Assembly (NCBI GenBank): GCA_051011595.1 | Contig: JBPCTQ010000122.1 | Coordinates: forward strand, 1 to 21,682 | Reading direction: 5' to 3' | Source: JAOUEE01 sp051011595 | Lineage (GTDB): Bacteria; Actinomycetota; Acidimicrobiia; Acidimicrobiales; SHLQ01 | DNA length: 21,682 bases | The notes under the pieces: generated by a model | The model's database searches: none | What the model saw: the letters and a program-made list of their open reading frames with translations, nothing else | What the model was told of the DNA's origin: nothing | Part shown: one piece after another, positions 7,560 to 16,024 of the stretch | How the letters are laid out: the number at the start of each line of letters is the position of its first letter | Numbering within the stretch: position 1 is the stretch's first letter | Translations under genes and position numbers: made by a program

Positions 7560-9064
7560 GAGTCGGTCTCCGTCTCGGTCTCGGTCTCGGTCTCCGGCTC
7601 GGGCTGGGCGCCCCGTCGCGCCTCGACGACCCGCTCCAGGCGGCGGCGCCGAATGGCCGAGCTCCGGTTGATGGCCGCGGCCAATTCGGAGTTGCGGCTG
7701 CCGACCTCACCGAACACGTTGCGATCGACGGTCAGCACCTCGCAGTCCGACACGGCACGGATCATCACCGGCAGCTTGAGGCCGCTCCGGGCCGCACTCT
7801 CGAGGATCCCGGTCACGTCGCCCGGCCCCAGCTCGCTGATCGTGACCTCGGTCTCGCCGTCGAGGGCGACGATGTGCGCCCGACCCTCGATGATCACCGA
7901 GGGACCGAGCTGATCGGCATCAGGCGCGATGAGCAACTCACCGACCGCGAATCGTTCGCCGGTTGTGGCATGGGCCAGTCGATCGAGATCTTCGTCGGGC
8001 AGCGAGGCCAGCAGCGGCGACAGGCTGAGCCCCTCGCGCAACTCACCGGCGGTGGGCAGCTCCTCGATACCGGCGGCGACGCCGTCGTAGAGGTAGAGAT
8101 CCTGGGCCGGGCTCGGCAGTGGCACCCCGTGGCGGTGCGACTGGTACCAGACCAAGGACCCGAAGTCGCTCTTGGACCGAGGCTCGTCGCGGTAGTCGTC
8201 GATCCACATGTCGACCTCGTAGGTCATCAGCGGATCATCGATGGTGACCACCCGCACGGCCGGGGGCGGGTCGAGACGAACGCCGGGCGTGCCGCGAGCG
8301 GCGTCGAGCAACATGGCCTTGGCCAGCGTCGGTGGGTTCTTGTACGCCACCTGGACGGTGACCACCACCCGGTGCACGTTCTCCGGCGCCGAGAAGTTCA
8401 CGATGGCCGAGCCGGCCAGCTCGCTGTTGGGGACGATCATCATGTCGCCGTTGCGGGTGCGGATGCGCGACGTGCGCCAGTTGATGTCGACGACCATGCC
8501 CTCGGACTCGCCCACCCGAATCCAATCTCCGGGTTTGAACGGCTGGTCGCTGAGCAACAAGACACCCGACGCCAGTCCGCTGAGCGTGTCCTGGAGTGCG
8601 AAGGAGATGACCAGCGACGTGACACCCAGCGCGGTGAGTGCAGCCGACAGGTCGATGTTCCAGATGCTGTCGATCAGGATCCAGCCGGCGACGATGAACA
8701 CGGCGATCCGTGGCAGGGCCAGCAGCAGCTCGGGGGCCGAGCGCCGCTGGCCGGCGCGGGCCCGCTGACGAACACGGTCGACGATGACCCTCAGCACACT
8801 CAGGGTGGCGATCGTGATCGCCACGAGCATGCCCGAGGCGGCCAAACGAACCGGTAGCGACTCCTGGTCGACGCCAAGCACCGGAGTGAGGAGGGCCCAG
8901 ATGGCGAAGAACGGGAGGGCCCAGTTGCGCAGGATGAGGACCGCGCCGCGGAACTCCGACTCTCGTTGACGGAGCCGCTCGTCGAGCTCGGAGGCGGCGA
9001 TGATGCCGAGGGGCAGCACCAGCACGACGATGATGGCCCACGTGGTGCTCACCGACCCGCTCAT
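7556..9064 (-). CDS. MscS-family mechanosensitive channel fused to a cyclic-nucleotide-binding-like domain
   Basis: 502 residues. TM segments lie at about 8-24, 43-63, 74-96, 112-132 and the pore helix 140-172. The MscS core is unmistakable: FALQDTLSGLASGVLL, then PFKPGDWI, and VPNSEL at 211-216. A cNMP-binding (CRP-like) beta roll follows at about 347-455, with SELGPGD at 410-416. In its phosphate-binding cassette (412-437) the usual Gly-Glu pair and Arg are not visible: VTGIL and KLPVMIRA stand where FGE and PRSATVRA are expected. The tail ends in five Glu-Thr repeats. This is the architecture of bacterial cyclic-nucleotide-gated (bCNG) MscS-like channels. It starts with ATG overlapping the stop of receptor A, with GGGAGG 6 nt upstream. 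Confidence 0.93.
   Translation of the reverse strand: MSGSVSTTWAIIVVLVLPLGIIAASELDERLRQRESEFRGAVLILRNWALPFFAIWALLTPVLGVDQESLPVRLAASGMLVAITIATLSVLRVIVDRVRQRARAGQRRSAPELLLALPRIAVFIVAGWILIDSIWNIDLSAALTALGVTSLVISFALQDTLSGLASGVLLLSDQPFKPGDWIRVGESEGMVVDINWRTSRIRTRNGDMMIVPNSELAGSAIVNFSAPENVHRVVVTVQVAYKNPPTLAKAMLLDAARGTPGVRLDPPPAVRVVTIDDPLMTYEVDMWIDDYRDEPRSKSDFGSLVWYQSHRHGVPLPSPAQDLYLYDGVAAGIEELPTAGELREGLSLSPLLASLPDEDLDRLAHATTGERFAVGELLIAPDADQLGPSVIIEGRAHIVALDGETEVTISELGPGDVTGILESAARSGLKLPVMIRAVSDCEVLTVDRNVFGEVGSRNSELAAAINRSSAIRRRRLERVVEARRGAQPEPETETETETETDS
7565..7594 (-). repeat. Five-unit hexanucleotide repeat encoding the Glu-Thr tail and carrying the next gene's RBS
   Basis: Five tandem 6-bp units on the minus strand, four GAGACC and one GAGACG, encode (Glu-Thr)5 at the channel C-terminus. 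The variant unit creates GGAG (bases 7571-7568), placed 8 nt before GTG 7559 of receptor B. The base change is silent (ACC to ACG, both Thr). Confidence 0.7.
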
Positions 9065-11178
9065 GGGTTGCCTCCCGCGTTGACCGGATCGACGCTCCAG
9101 GACTTGGGACCGTCGGTGTGGTCGGTCTCGACCCTGGCGGTGGTCTCGGGCAACATCTTGGCCGTGTCGTCGGTGATCAGGATCTCACCCGCCAATGCCC
9201 GTCGGGCGAGATGGTGCGCGGTGGTGACGGTGGCCCCCCACACGTCGTAGACCATCCGATCGCCGCCGGCCATACCCACCGTGACCGGTCCGGTGTGCAC
9301 ACCGGCCGCGGCATCGAGTCCACCCGGCGCATCGACCCCCAACTCACGCACCCCGTCGCGGGCATCGGCGGCAAAGGCCAGCACCCGAGGGGCATGGTCG
9401 ATGTAAGGCCGATCGTGACCACAAGCGGCGAAGTAGGCGTCGCCGACCACCTTCACCCGCTCGAGCCCGTGACGGGCCGCCAACTCGTCGAGCTCGCTGT
9501 GCAGCCGGTCGACCGTGTCCCGGTCGGCCCCGTCGCCCTCTTCGCGTACGAGGGCTCCCAGTCCGAGCACCACGATGACCGCCACTGTCGCCAGCGGAAC
9601 CTCGTCGAGAGACTCCACCTCACCCGCCGCCACCCGGTCGGCCATGGCCGGAGGCAGCATCTGACGCAGCACGTCGAGACGGTGCTGGCGGGCTTCGCCG
9701 AGTTGTTCTTTGTGTTCGGCCAGCGCGGTGGCCATGGAATCGAAGCTGTCGGCCAGGCGATGGAACTCGAGCGGGCTGCGGGCCGGCACCTCGATCGTGC
9801 TGGTGTCGGTGCTACCCGAGCTGACCCGGTCACTGATTCGACGGACGGGCCGAACGATCCCGTTGGCCCACGACACCACCAAGAAGGCGAGCGCCACGGC
9901 GAATATGGCCGTGCCGACGATGAGGAGCTCCTCGAAATCGGCCAGGTCGTCGGCCGCCAGGCTGCGGTCGATCTCGGACACCACGAACCACTCGACACCA
10001 TCAACATCGACTCGCTCCACCGTGCTGATGCCCGACGTTCCTATGGGTGTGACTCGGCTGGCGCTCGACGTGTCGCCGGTGGTGGCCGCGTTCACCAGGT
10101 CTTCGGACGCCGACTGGACGAGGATGGTCGAGCCACTGAGCTCGATGAGGGCACGGTCGTCGTCGTCGATGGTGCCCGTGTCACTGGCAGCTTCCACGTA
10201 GAGGTCGGGTGCCTCGATGAACCCACGTGGTTCGGTGCGCAACAGGCCGTCGCCGCCCATCATGAAGGTCTGACTGCCGGACGGGAACCCGGCATCGTCC
10301 CAATCGGCGTCGGCGGTCAACGAGGCGTTGAAGACGGCGGCGTCGTACAGGAACACCACCACACCGACCAGCTGCGATCCGTCCATGATGGGACTGGCCA
10401 CGGCACCGACCGGCTCCACCAGGGTGGGGATGTAGAACGTGAAGTCGGTGAACACCGGCCCCGCGGAGGGATCCTCGATGACCTGCTCGACCGCGGAGGC
10501 GACCAGCGATCCGCTGAAAGGCCCGATCTCGAGGCTGGTGCCCAGATCGGGACGTTTGTTCACCGAGTAGACGATGGTGTGGTTGTCGGGTTCGACGAGG
10601 AACAGGTCGGCCAGCTGGAGACGGTCGACCACATCGCGGTAACCCGGATGAACCTGCGCGTGTAGCTCCGACCAGGCGCTGCCGTCGTTGGCGTCGTCGA
10701 TCGCCGACGGTTGCCGGATCACACCCGTGTCGATGGCGTAGTGGTACTGCAGGTACAGGCTGGCGGTGTTGGAGCCGGCCACGTCACGGATGTTGACGTC
10801 GAACCCGACGGCCTCGAGCGGTTCGATGTAGCGCTCCTGGTACACCTCCACCAGTTCCTCGATCTCGGAGTCCAGCTCGGCCGAGGGGGTGGCCAGCAGA
10901 TCGGCGTGGGCCTCGTCGAGCAACTCGACGGCGGCCACGGCCTGAGGGCTCCCGGCCAACGCCTGGTTCGAGCGGAGCAGCCCGTTGGCGATGATCTCGA
11001 CGTCGATGGCGGCCGAGGTCCGCAGGGCCACCAGTTGGTCGTCCTCCAGCTCGTCGCCCAGCTCACGCCCGGTGATCACGCCCACCACGGCGGCGACCAG
11101 CAGCGACAGCAGACTGATGACCACGATCACACCGGCGAGTCGGGTTGCGACGGACGCGAGGCTGCTCAATCCCCGCAC
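9061..11178 (-). CDS. Two-TM sensor with HAMP and partly degenerate class III cyclase-like domain (receptor A)
   Basis: 705 residues from GTG 11178, chosen because GGGAG lies 5 nt upstream and TM1 follows directly (about 13-36). An upstream in-frame ATG at 11244 is possible. The sensor domain spans about 37-415 and has YLQYHY at 142-147 and NKRPDLG at 207-213. TM2 is at about 417-438, HAMP follows, then MLPP (507-510) and a class III cyclase-like domain (about 525-700). Lys576, Asp580 (VVGDAY) and Asp645 (YDVWG) are kept. The first metal Asp aligns with Val536, the transition-state Asn with Thr652 and the Arg with His656. It is first in the operon, before the channel gene. It could be an inactive or atypical cyclase, or need a partner. 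Confidence 0.87.
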   Translation of the reverse strand: MRGLSSLASVATRLAGVIVVISLLSLLVAAVVGVITGRELGDELEDDQLVALRTSAAIDVEIIANGLLRSNQALAGSPQAVAAVELLDEAHADLLATPSAELDSEIEELVEVYQERYIEPLEAVGFDVNIRDVAGSNTASLYLQYHYAIDTGVIRQPSAIDDANDGSAWSELHAQVHPGYRDVVDRLQLADLFLVEPDNHTIVYSVNKRPDLGTSLEIGPFSGSLVASAVEQVIEDPSAGPVFTDFTFYIPTLVEPVGAVASPIMDGSQLVGVVVFLYDAAVFNASLTADADWDDAGFPSGSQTFMMGGDGLLRTEPRGFIEAPDLYVEAASDTGTIDDDDRALIELSGSTILVQSASEDLVNAATTGDTSSASRVTPIGTSGISTVERVDVDGVEWFVVSEIDRSLAADDLADFEELLIVGTAIFAVALAFLVVSWANGIVRPVRRISDRVSSGSTDTSTIEVPARSPLEFHRLADSFDSMATALAEHKEQLGEARQHRLDVLRQMLPPAMADRVAAGEVESLDEVPLATVAVIVVLGLGALVREEGDGADRDTVDRLHSELDELAARHGLERVKVVGDAYFAACGHDRPYIDHAPRVLAFAADARDGVRELGVDAPGGLDAAAGVHTGPVTVGMAGGDRMVYDVWGATVTTAHHLARRALAGEILITDDTAKMLPETTARVETDHTDGPKSWSVDPVNAGGNP
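9071..9076 (-). promoter_or_regulatory. Ribosome binding site (GGGAGG) of the channel gene
   Basis: GGGAGG lies 6 nt before ATG 9064, inside the last codons of receptor A. It combines with the ATGA overlap. Confidence 0.65.
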
Positions 11179-11183
11179 CTCGT

Positions 11184-11188
11184 CTCCC
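11184..11188 (-). promoter_or_regulatory. Ribosome binding site (GGGAG) deciding the receptor A start
   Basis: GGGAG lies 5 nt before GTG 11178. It supports this start over the upstream ATG at 11244. Confidence 0.55.
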
Positions 11189-11212
11189 GCTGCCTGCGCT
11201 CCACGGCTGTCG

Positions 11213-11218
11213 ACGTTA
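11213..11218 (-). promoter_or_regulatory. Putative -10 element of the receptor-channel operon (TAACGT)
   Basis: Minus-strand TAACGT lies 34 nt before GTG 11178. Unlike the leaderless genes, this leaves room for a short leader carrying an SD sequence. No good -35 match is seen. Confidence 0.35.
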
Positions 11219-11271
11219 CCGTCACCCTCCGTCCGGGGCTGCATCCACCCGGGGTGACACCACCGTCGATC

Positions 11272-11277
11272 TAGGGT
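11272..11277 (+). promoter_or_regulatory. Putative -10 element of a leaderless promoter (TAGGGT)
   Basis: The TANNNT hexamer ends 7 nt before ATG 11285 of the phosphotransferase gene. No SD is visible. Confidence 0.5.
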
Positions 11278-11284
11278 GAATCCC

Positions 11285-12328
<1,044 letters not shown>

Positions 12329-12347
12329 GCTGTCACCCGGGGGACGG

Positions 12348-13109
12348 TCACCGGCGGTCTTGGAGGAACGGGAATCGTTCGCGCACCGACTGCTGGTGTT
12401 CGAGGTCGATGTCGGCGGTCAGGATCTGCTCGGCACCCCCCTCGCCGTCGGCCAGGACCTCGCCCAGTGGGTCGATGATGAGGCTGTCGCCGGCGTAGTC
12501 GATGCCACCCCCGTGGCCCACCCGATTGACCCCCACCACGTAGGCCTGGTTCTCGATGGCTCGGGCCACCAGCAGCGCTCGCCAATGGGCCCGCCGTTTG
12601 GCCGGCCAGTTGGCCGGTACCAGGTAGAGGTTTGCGTCGGGGCCCAGCGTCCAGAATTCGTCGGCGAAGCGCAGGTCGTAACACACGAACAACGCGGTGC
12701 GGACTCCGTCGATCTCGATCACCACGTGCTCGGTTCCGCCCCGATAGTGCTCGTCCTCGCCGCCGTAGCTGAACGGATGGATCTTGTCGTAATGGTGGAG
12801 CTCGCCGGCCGGACCGGCCACGACCAGGCGATTGACGGCCAGGTCGTCGCCGGGGACCGCCGTCGAGATCGAGCCCGCCGCCCACACACCGTTGGCCGCG
12901 GCCTGCTCGCCCAGCCAGATGGCCGTGGGTCCGTCGGGCGGTTCGGCGATGCGGTCGGTGGCCATCGAGAACCCGGTGGCGAACATCTCGGTCAAGACCA
13001 CCAGATCGGCTCCGCCGGTGGCGGCCTGCTCTATCGATCGGGCCAGGTGAGCACGATTGGTCTCGGGGTCCTCCCAGGCGATGTCGTGTTGCACACCCGC
13101 CACTCTCAT
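12348..13109 (-). CDS. Nitrilase-superfamily amidohydrolase, YafV-type omega-amidase
   Basis: 253 residues. The catalytic triad of the carbon-nitrogen hydrolase fold is visible: Glu41 (LTEMFATGF), Lys109 (YDKIHPF) and Cys143 (FVCYDLRF). The segments VPANWPAKR and ARAIENQAYVVGVNRVG match the pattern I recall for E. coli YafV and Nit2, which hydrolyse alpha-ketoglutaramate and related omega-amides to 2-oxoglutarate and ammonia. The ATG overlaps the aminotransferase stop (ATGA), with a strong GGGAGG 6 nt upstream. Pairing with an aminotransferase supports a glutamine-transaminase/omega-amidase pathway, as in methionine salvage. Exact substrate not proven. Converges with the phosphotransferase gene. 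Confidence 0.87.
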   Translation of the reverse strand: MRVAGVQHDIAWEDPETNRAHLARSIEQAATGGADLVVLTEMFATGFSMATDRIAEPPDGPTAIWLGEQAAANGVWAAGSISTAVPGDDLAVNRLVVAGPAGELHHYDKIHPFSYGGEDEHYRGGTEHVVIEIDGVRTALFVCYDLRFADEFWTLGPDANLYLVPANWPAKRRAHWRALLVARAIENQAYVVGVNRVGHGGGIDYAGDSLIIDPLGEVLADGEGGAEQILTADIDLEHQQSVRERFPFLQDRR

Positions 13110-14281
13110 GTCCCGCCTCCCAGCGTCCGCAGTCGATCGACCGCCTCGTCGAGCACGTCGGACTCCTTGCAGAAGGTGAACCGGACCAGCGAACGACCGA
13201 TGTCGGTGTTGTCGTAGAACACCACACTCGGCACGGCCACCACCCCACAACGCTCGGGCAACGAACGGCAGAACGCCAACCCGTCTGACTCGCTGATGGA
13301 GCTGATGTCGATGGTGACGAAGTAGGTACCGGCGGTGGGCAACACATCGAAACCGGCCTCGGCCAGGGCACCGGACAGACGGTCGCGTTTCGCTTCGAGC
13401 CCGGCCGCCAGGTCGGCGAAGTACTGGTCGCCCAGGCCCAGCCCAACGGCGATGGCCGGCTGGAACGGCGCACCGCCGGCGAAGGTGAGGTTCTGTTTGA
13501 CGGTGCGGAGGGCGGCGATCAGCGGCGGTGGCGCACACGCCCACCCGATCTTCCAGCCGGTGAAGGAGAACGTCTTGCCCGCCGACGAGACGGTGATGGT
13601 GCGGTCGCGCATGCCCGGGAGGCTCGCCATCGGCAGGTGCCGTCGGCCGTCGAAGACCATGTGTTCGTAGACCTCGTCGCTCAACACGACGACATCGTTC
13701 TCGATGCACAGTTCGGCGATGAGCTCGAGCTCGTCCCGGTCGAAGACCTTCCCGGTGGGGTTGTGGGGTGTGTTCAGTATCAGGAGACGGGTGGGGCCCT
13801 CCAGGGCAGCCCGCAACTCCTCGGGGTCGAACGACCAGTCGGGCTGGTGCAGGGTGACCACCCGCCGTTCGGCGCCGGCCAGCTTGGCGTCGGCGGCGTA
13901 GATGTCGAAGTAGGGCTCGAACATGGCCACTGCAGAACCGGGCTCACACAGGGCCAACACCGTGCTGGCGATCGCCTCCGATGCCCCCATGGTGACCTGG
14001 ATCTCCCCGTCGGGGTCGTAGTCCAGCCCGTAGAAGTGCTGCTCGTGCTCGGCGATGGCCTGGCGCAGCACCGGCATACCCGGCAAGGGCGGATACTGGT
14101 TGAGGTCGGCGGCCATGGCGGCGGTGACGGCCTCCATTATCTCGACCGGGCCGCTGGTGTCGGGCATCCCCTGGCCCAGGTTGATCGATCCCGTTTCGGT
14201 GGCCAGCGCGGTCATCTCGGTGAAGATCGTGGTGCCCATCCCCTCGAGGCGGGAGACGAGGTAGGGGTTCTCAGCCGTCAT
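13106..14281 (-). CDS. PLP-dependent class I/II aminotransferase (YbdL/DapC type)
   Basis: 391 residues from ATG 14281. Fold type I aminotransferase: NLGQGMPD (34-41), NQYPPLPG (61-68), NPTGK (174-178), SDEVYE (201-206), and the PLP lysine in SSAGKTFSFTGWKIGWA (Lys236). The sequence resembles both the M. tuberculosis DapC annotated Rv0858c and the methionine/glutamine transaminase YbdL. The coupled omega-amidase gene downstream favours a glutamine-linked transamination, such as 2-oxo-4-methylthiobutanoate to methionine. A DapC role in lysine synthesis cannot be excluded. The longer upstream frame is rejected because the protein begins normally at MTAENP. It is divergent from the small gene at 14336 across 54 bases. 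Confidence 0.9.
   Translation of the reverse strand: MTAENPYLVSRLEGMGTTIFTEMTALATETGSINLGQGMPDTSGPVEIMEAVTAAMAADLNQYPPLPGMPVLRQAIAEHEQHFYGLDYDPDGEIQVTMGASEAIASTVLALCEPGSAVAMFEPYFDIYAADAKLAGAERRVVTLHQPDWSFDPEELRAALEGPTRLLILNTPHNPTGKVFDRDELELIAELCIENDVVVLSDEVYEHMVFDGRRHLPMASLPGMRDRTITVSSAGKTFSFTGWKIGWACAPPPLIAALRTVKQNLTFAGGAPFQPAIAVGLGLGDQYFADLAAGLEAKRDRLSGALAEAGFDVLPTAGTYFVTIDISSISESDGLAFCRSLPERCGVVAVPSVVFYDNTDIGRSLVRFTFCKESDVLDEAVDRLRTLGGGT
13116..13121 (-). promoter_or_regulatory. Ribosome binding site (GGGAGG) of the omega-amidase gene
   Basis: It lies 6 nt before ATG 13109, inside the 3' end of the aminotransferase gene, and accompanies the ATGA overlap. Confidence 0.65.
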
Positions 14282-14322
14282 GGCTTCAGGCTGGCACATC
14301 CGTCGCCGTGGGCTCACGCCGG

Positions 14323-14328
14323 TACCCT
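14323..14328 (+). promoter_or_regulatory. Putative -10 element of a leaderless promoter (TACCCT)
   Basis: The hexamer ends 7 nt before ATG 14336 and no SD is visible. Confidence 0.45.
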
Positions 14329-14335
14329 CGGGCCG

Positions 14336-14713
14336 ATGAGCAAGCCGGTCTACGTGCCCACCGTCGCCGAGGCTGCTCTCACCGTGGACCGACCCACCGC
14401 GTGGGCCGCCCTGATCGCCCTTCTCGAAGTTGGTGAGCTGGCCGACACCACCCGCCGCCGGCTCGGGGCGGTGCCCGTGGTCGAGTCGGTCATCAGCCTC
14501 GAAGCACCGTGGCGGCTGGTGCTCGACGCCGACACACCACCGTGCACCTTCCATCAGGAAACGATCGTGCTGGTGCCCGATCAGCGGGGATGTCTGGCCA
14601 TGTGGTCGGCGCTCGTGCTGGAACCGACCGATGCCACCGCCGCGGAATACGCCGACGCGGTGGCCGTCGAAGTACCACGGCGACTGGCTGATCTGGTCGA
14701 TCGCGCCACCTGA
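14336..14713 (+). CDS. Small protein of unknown function, possibly SRPBCC-like
   Basis: 125 residues, no named family recognised. The N-terminus (VPTVAEAALTVDRPTAWAALI) has the beta-helix rhythm of SRPBCC/START-like lipid-binding proteins, followed by strand-like stretches (ESVISLEAPWRLVLDAD, QETIVLVPD, LAMWSALVLEP) and a C-terminal helix. The SRPBCC reading is weak inference and the protein is short for that family. TACCCT (14323-14328) ends 7 nt before the ATG, which supports this start and a leaderless transcript. Fifty-one bases separate its stop from the degenerate GGDEF/EAL gene on the same strand. Confidence 0.6.
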   Translation: MSKPVYVPTVAEAALTVDRPTAWAALIALLEVGELADTTRRRLGAVPVVESVISLEAPWRLVLDADTPPCTFHQETIVLVPDQRGCLAMWSALVLEPTDATAAEYADAVAVEVPRRLADLVDRAT

Positions 14714-14764
14714 TCGGGGTCATGGGCCATTCGACCCATTTCTTCTCTCAAGACCCCCGGGGTT

Positions 14765-16003
14765 GTGGTCGATGTACAGGGTGTGAAAGCACTCGCCCGA
14801 CGAATCGGATCCAAGGTCCACTCCGGCCCGCGGCTCCCCGGCCCCAACGACCTCGAGGGTTTCCTCGCCCAGGAGCTCCGCGAACCGGGGCGAGGCAACG
14901 TGGCGTTCTTCATGGTGGCCATCGAAGACCTCGGCCGGATCACCGACGAGTTCGGCCGCAGTACGGCCAAAGCCATCACCGCCGGAGTGGCCGAGGCCTG
15001 CCAGTCGCTGTTGCGCAACGACGATCTGGCCGCGCCGATCTCCGATGACCGGGTGGGCATCGTGCTGACCGCCCTCCCCAACGACCTCCGGGTGCTCGAC
15101 ACCATCGCGGGGCGTATCCAACGGCGACTGGGCGAGTCGGTTCGGGCCGGCGGCAACCACGTGGTGGCGCGGACCCGCATCGGGATCGCCACCGCCGGCG
15201 CAGTGGCCACCCCGGGTGAGCTCCTCCAGCGCGCCCAGATGGCGCTCGACCAGGCACGGTGGACGATTCGCCCCTGGGCTGTCGACAACGGCGAACTGCA
15301 CGAAGGTCCCGTGGACGCCGACACGACCGACCCGGCCGTGCTCCAGTGGCTGATCACTCCTCGGCTCGAACTGGCCACCAGCACACTCACCACGGCCGAG
15401 GTCATGGTCGACACCGGGAGTACCCCCGAAACCCTCTTCGACGGTGGGCTCTCGGCGCTGGCCGACGCCCTCGATCTCGCCCTCGGGGCACTGGTGCGCA
15501 TCGCCGCCAGCGCCGAAGGCCAACGGTTCCACCGTCTGTGGTTGCCCATTCCCGCTTCGGTCATGCGGGTGTCGGGTCTGGGTCGTGACGTGTTGTCGGT
15601 GGTCGACGGCCTGGGTGTGACTCCCGACCGGGTCGGCCTCGAACTGGTCGGACGCGACGGCAACAGCGACATCGTGGCGCTCGAGGACCGGCTGGAGAAT
15701 CTCGAACGCACCGGCATCGCCGTGCGGTTGAGCACCGTGTTCGATCCGTCGACCACGCTGGCCGACATGACCGACCTCCAGACCGACCTGTTGCGTCTCG
15801 GTCCCGATCTCACCGGCAACATCGCCAACGATCGGGCCCGCAGCCAGCTGGTGGCGGCCGTCACCGGCCTGGCCCAGGCGCTGGGTGTCAAGACCCTCGC
15901 TCACGGTGTGCGCCTGGTCGAGGACCTCGACGTGTTGACCTCGCTGGGTGTCACCTATGCCCAGGGCATCCTCATCGGTGAACCCCGGGAAGCCTCGATC
16001 TAG
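14765..16003 (+). CDS. Degenerate GGDEF-EAL domain protein (probably inactive c-di-GMP-type domains)
   Basis: 412 residues from GTG 14765; GTG 14783 is an alternative. The first half (about 45-165) follows the GGDEF fold, with DLGRITDEFG near 55-64, but the active-site loop reads SDDRV (93-97) in place of GGDEF. The second half (about 190-406) follows the EAL fold. EAL becomes EVM (212-214), the ELTE motif becomes ELVG (293-296), the DDFG pair becomes ST (323-324), the AEGVE motif becomes LAHGV (378-382), and AQGILIG ends the domain. Metal-binding residues therefore look lost. Such paired degenerate proteins usually act as scaffolds or ligand receptors. No N-terminal membrane or sensor domain is present, so it is probably cytoplasmic. 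Confidence 0.8.
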   Translation: MVDVQGVKALARRIGSKVHSGPRLPGPNDLEGFLAQELREPGRGNVAFFMVAIEDLGRITDEFGRSTAKAITAGVAEACQSLLRNDDLAAPISDDRVGIVLTALPNDLRVLDTIAGRIQRRLGESVRAGGNHVVARTRIGIATAGAVATPGELLQRAQMALDQARWTIRPWAVDNGELHEGPVDADTTDPAVLQWLITPRLELATSTLTTAEVMVDTGSTPETLFDGGLSALADALDLALGALVRIAASAEGQRFHRLWLPIPASVMRVSGLGRDVLSVVDGLGVTPDRVGLELVGRDGNSDIVALEDRLENLERTGIAVRLSTVFDPSTTLADMTDLQTDLLRLGPDLTGNIANDRARSQLVAAVTGLAQALGVKTLAHGVRLVEDLDVLTSLGVTYAQGILIGEPREASI

Positions 16004-16024
16004 CCACGGTCGAACGGAGCGGAC

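Noticed and set aside
7496..8857. 453-codon open frame antisense to the channel gene
   Set aside because: The MscS frame on the minus strand has all family motifs; the antisense product is Asp/Gly/His-rich without domains.
12329..12347. Terminator hairpin between the phosphotransferase and omega-amidase genes
   Set aside because: GTCACC occurs twice in the same direction, not as an inverted pair, and there is no T-run.
14281..14554. Longer N-terminus for the aminotransferase
   Set aside because: It would run through the 14336 gene in antisense; homologues start near MTAENP, at ATG 14281.
14753..14763. ACCCCCGGGGT palindrome just before the GGDEF/EAL gene as an operator
   Set aside because: Short GC palindromes are common at this base composition, and nothing else supports a regulator site.
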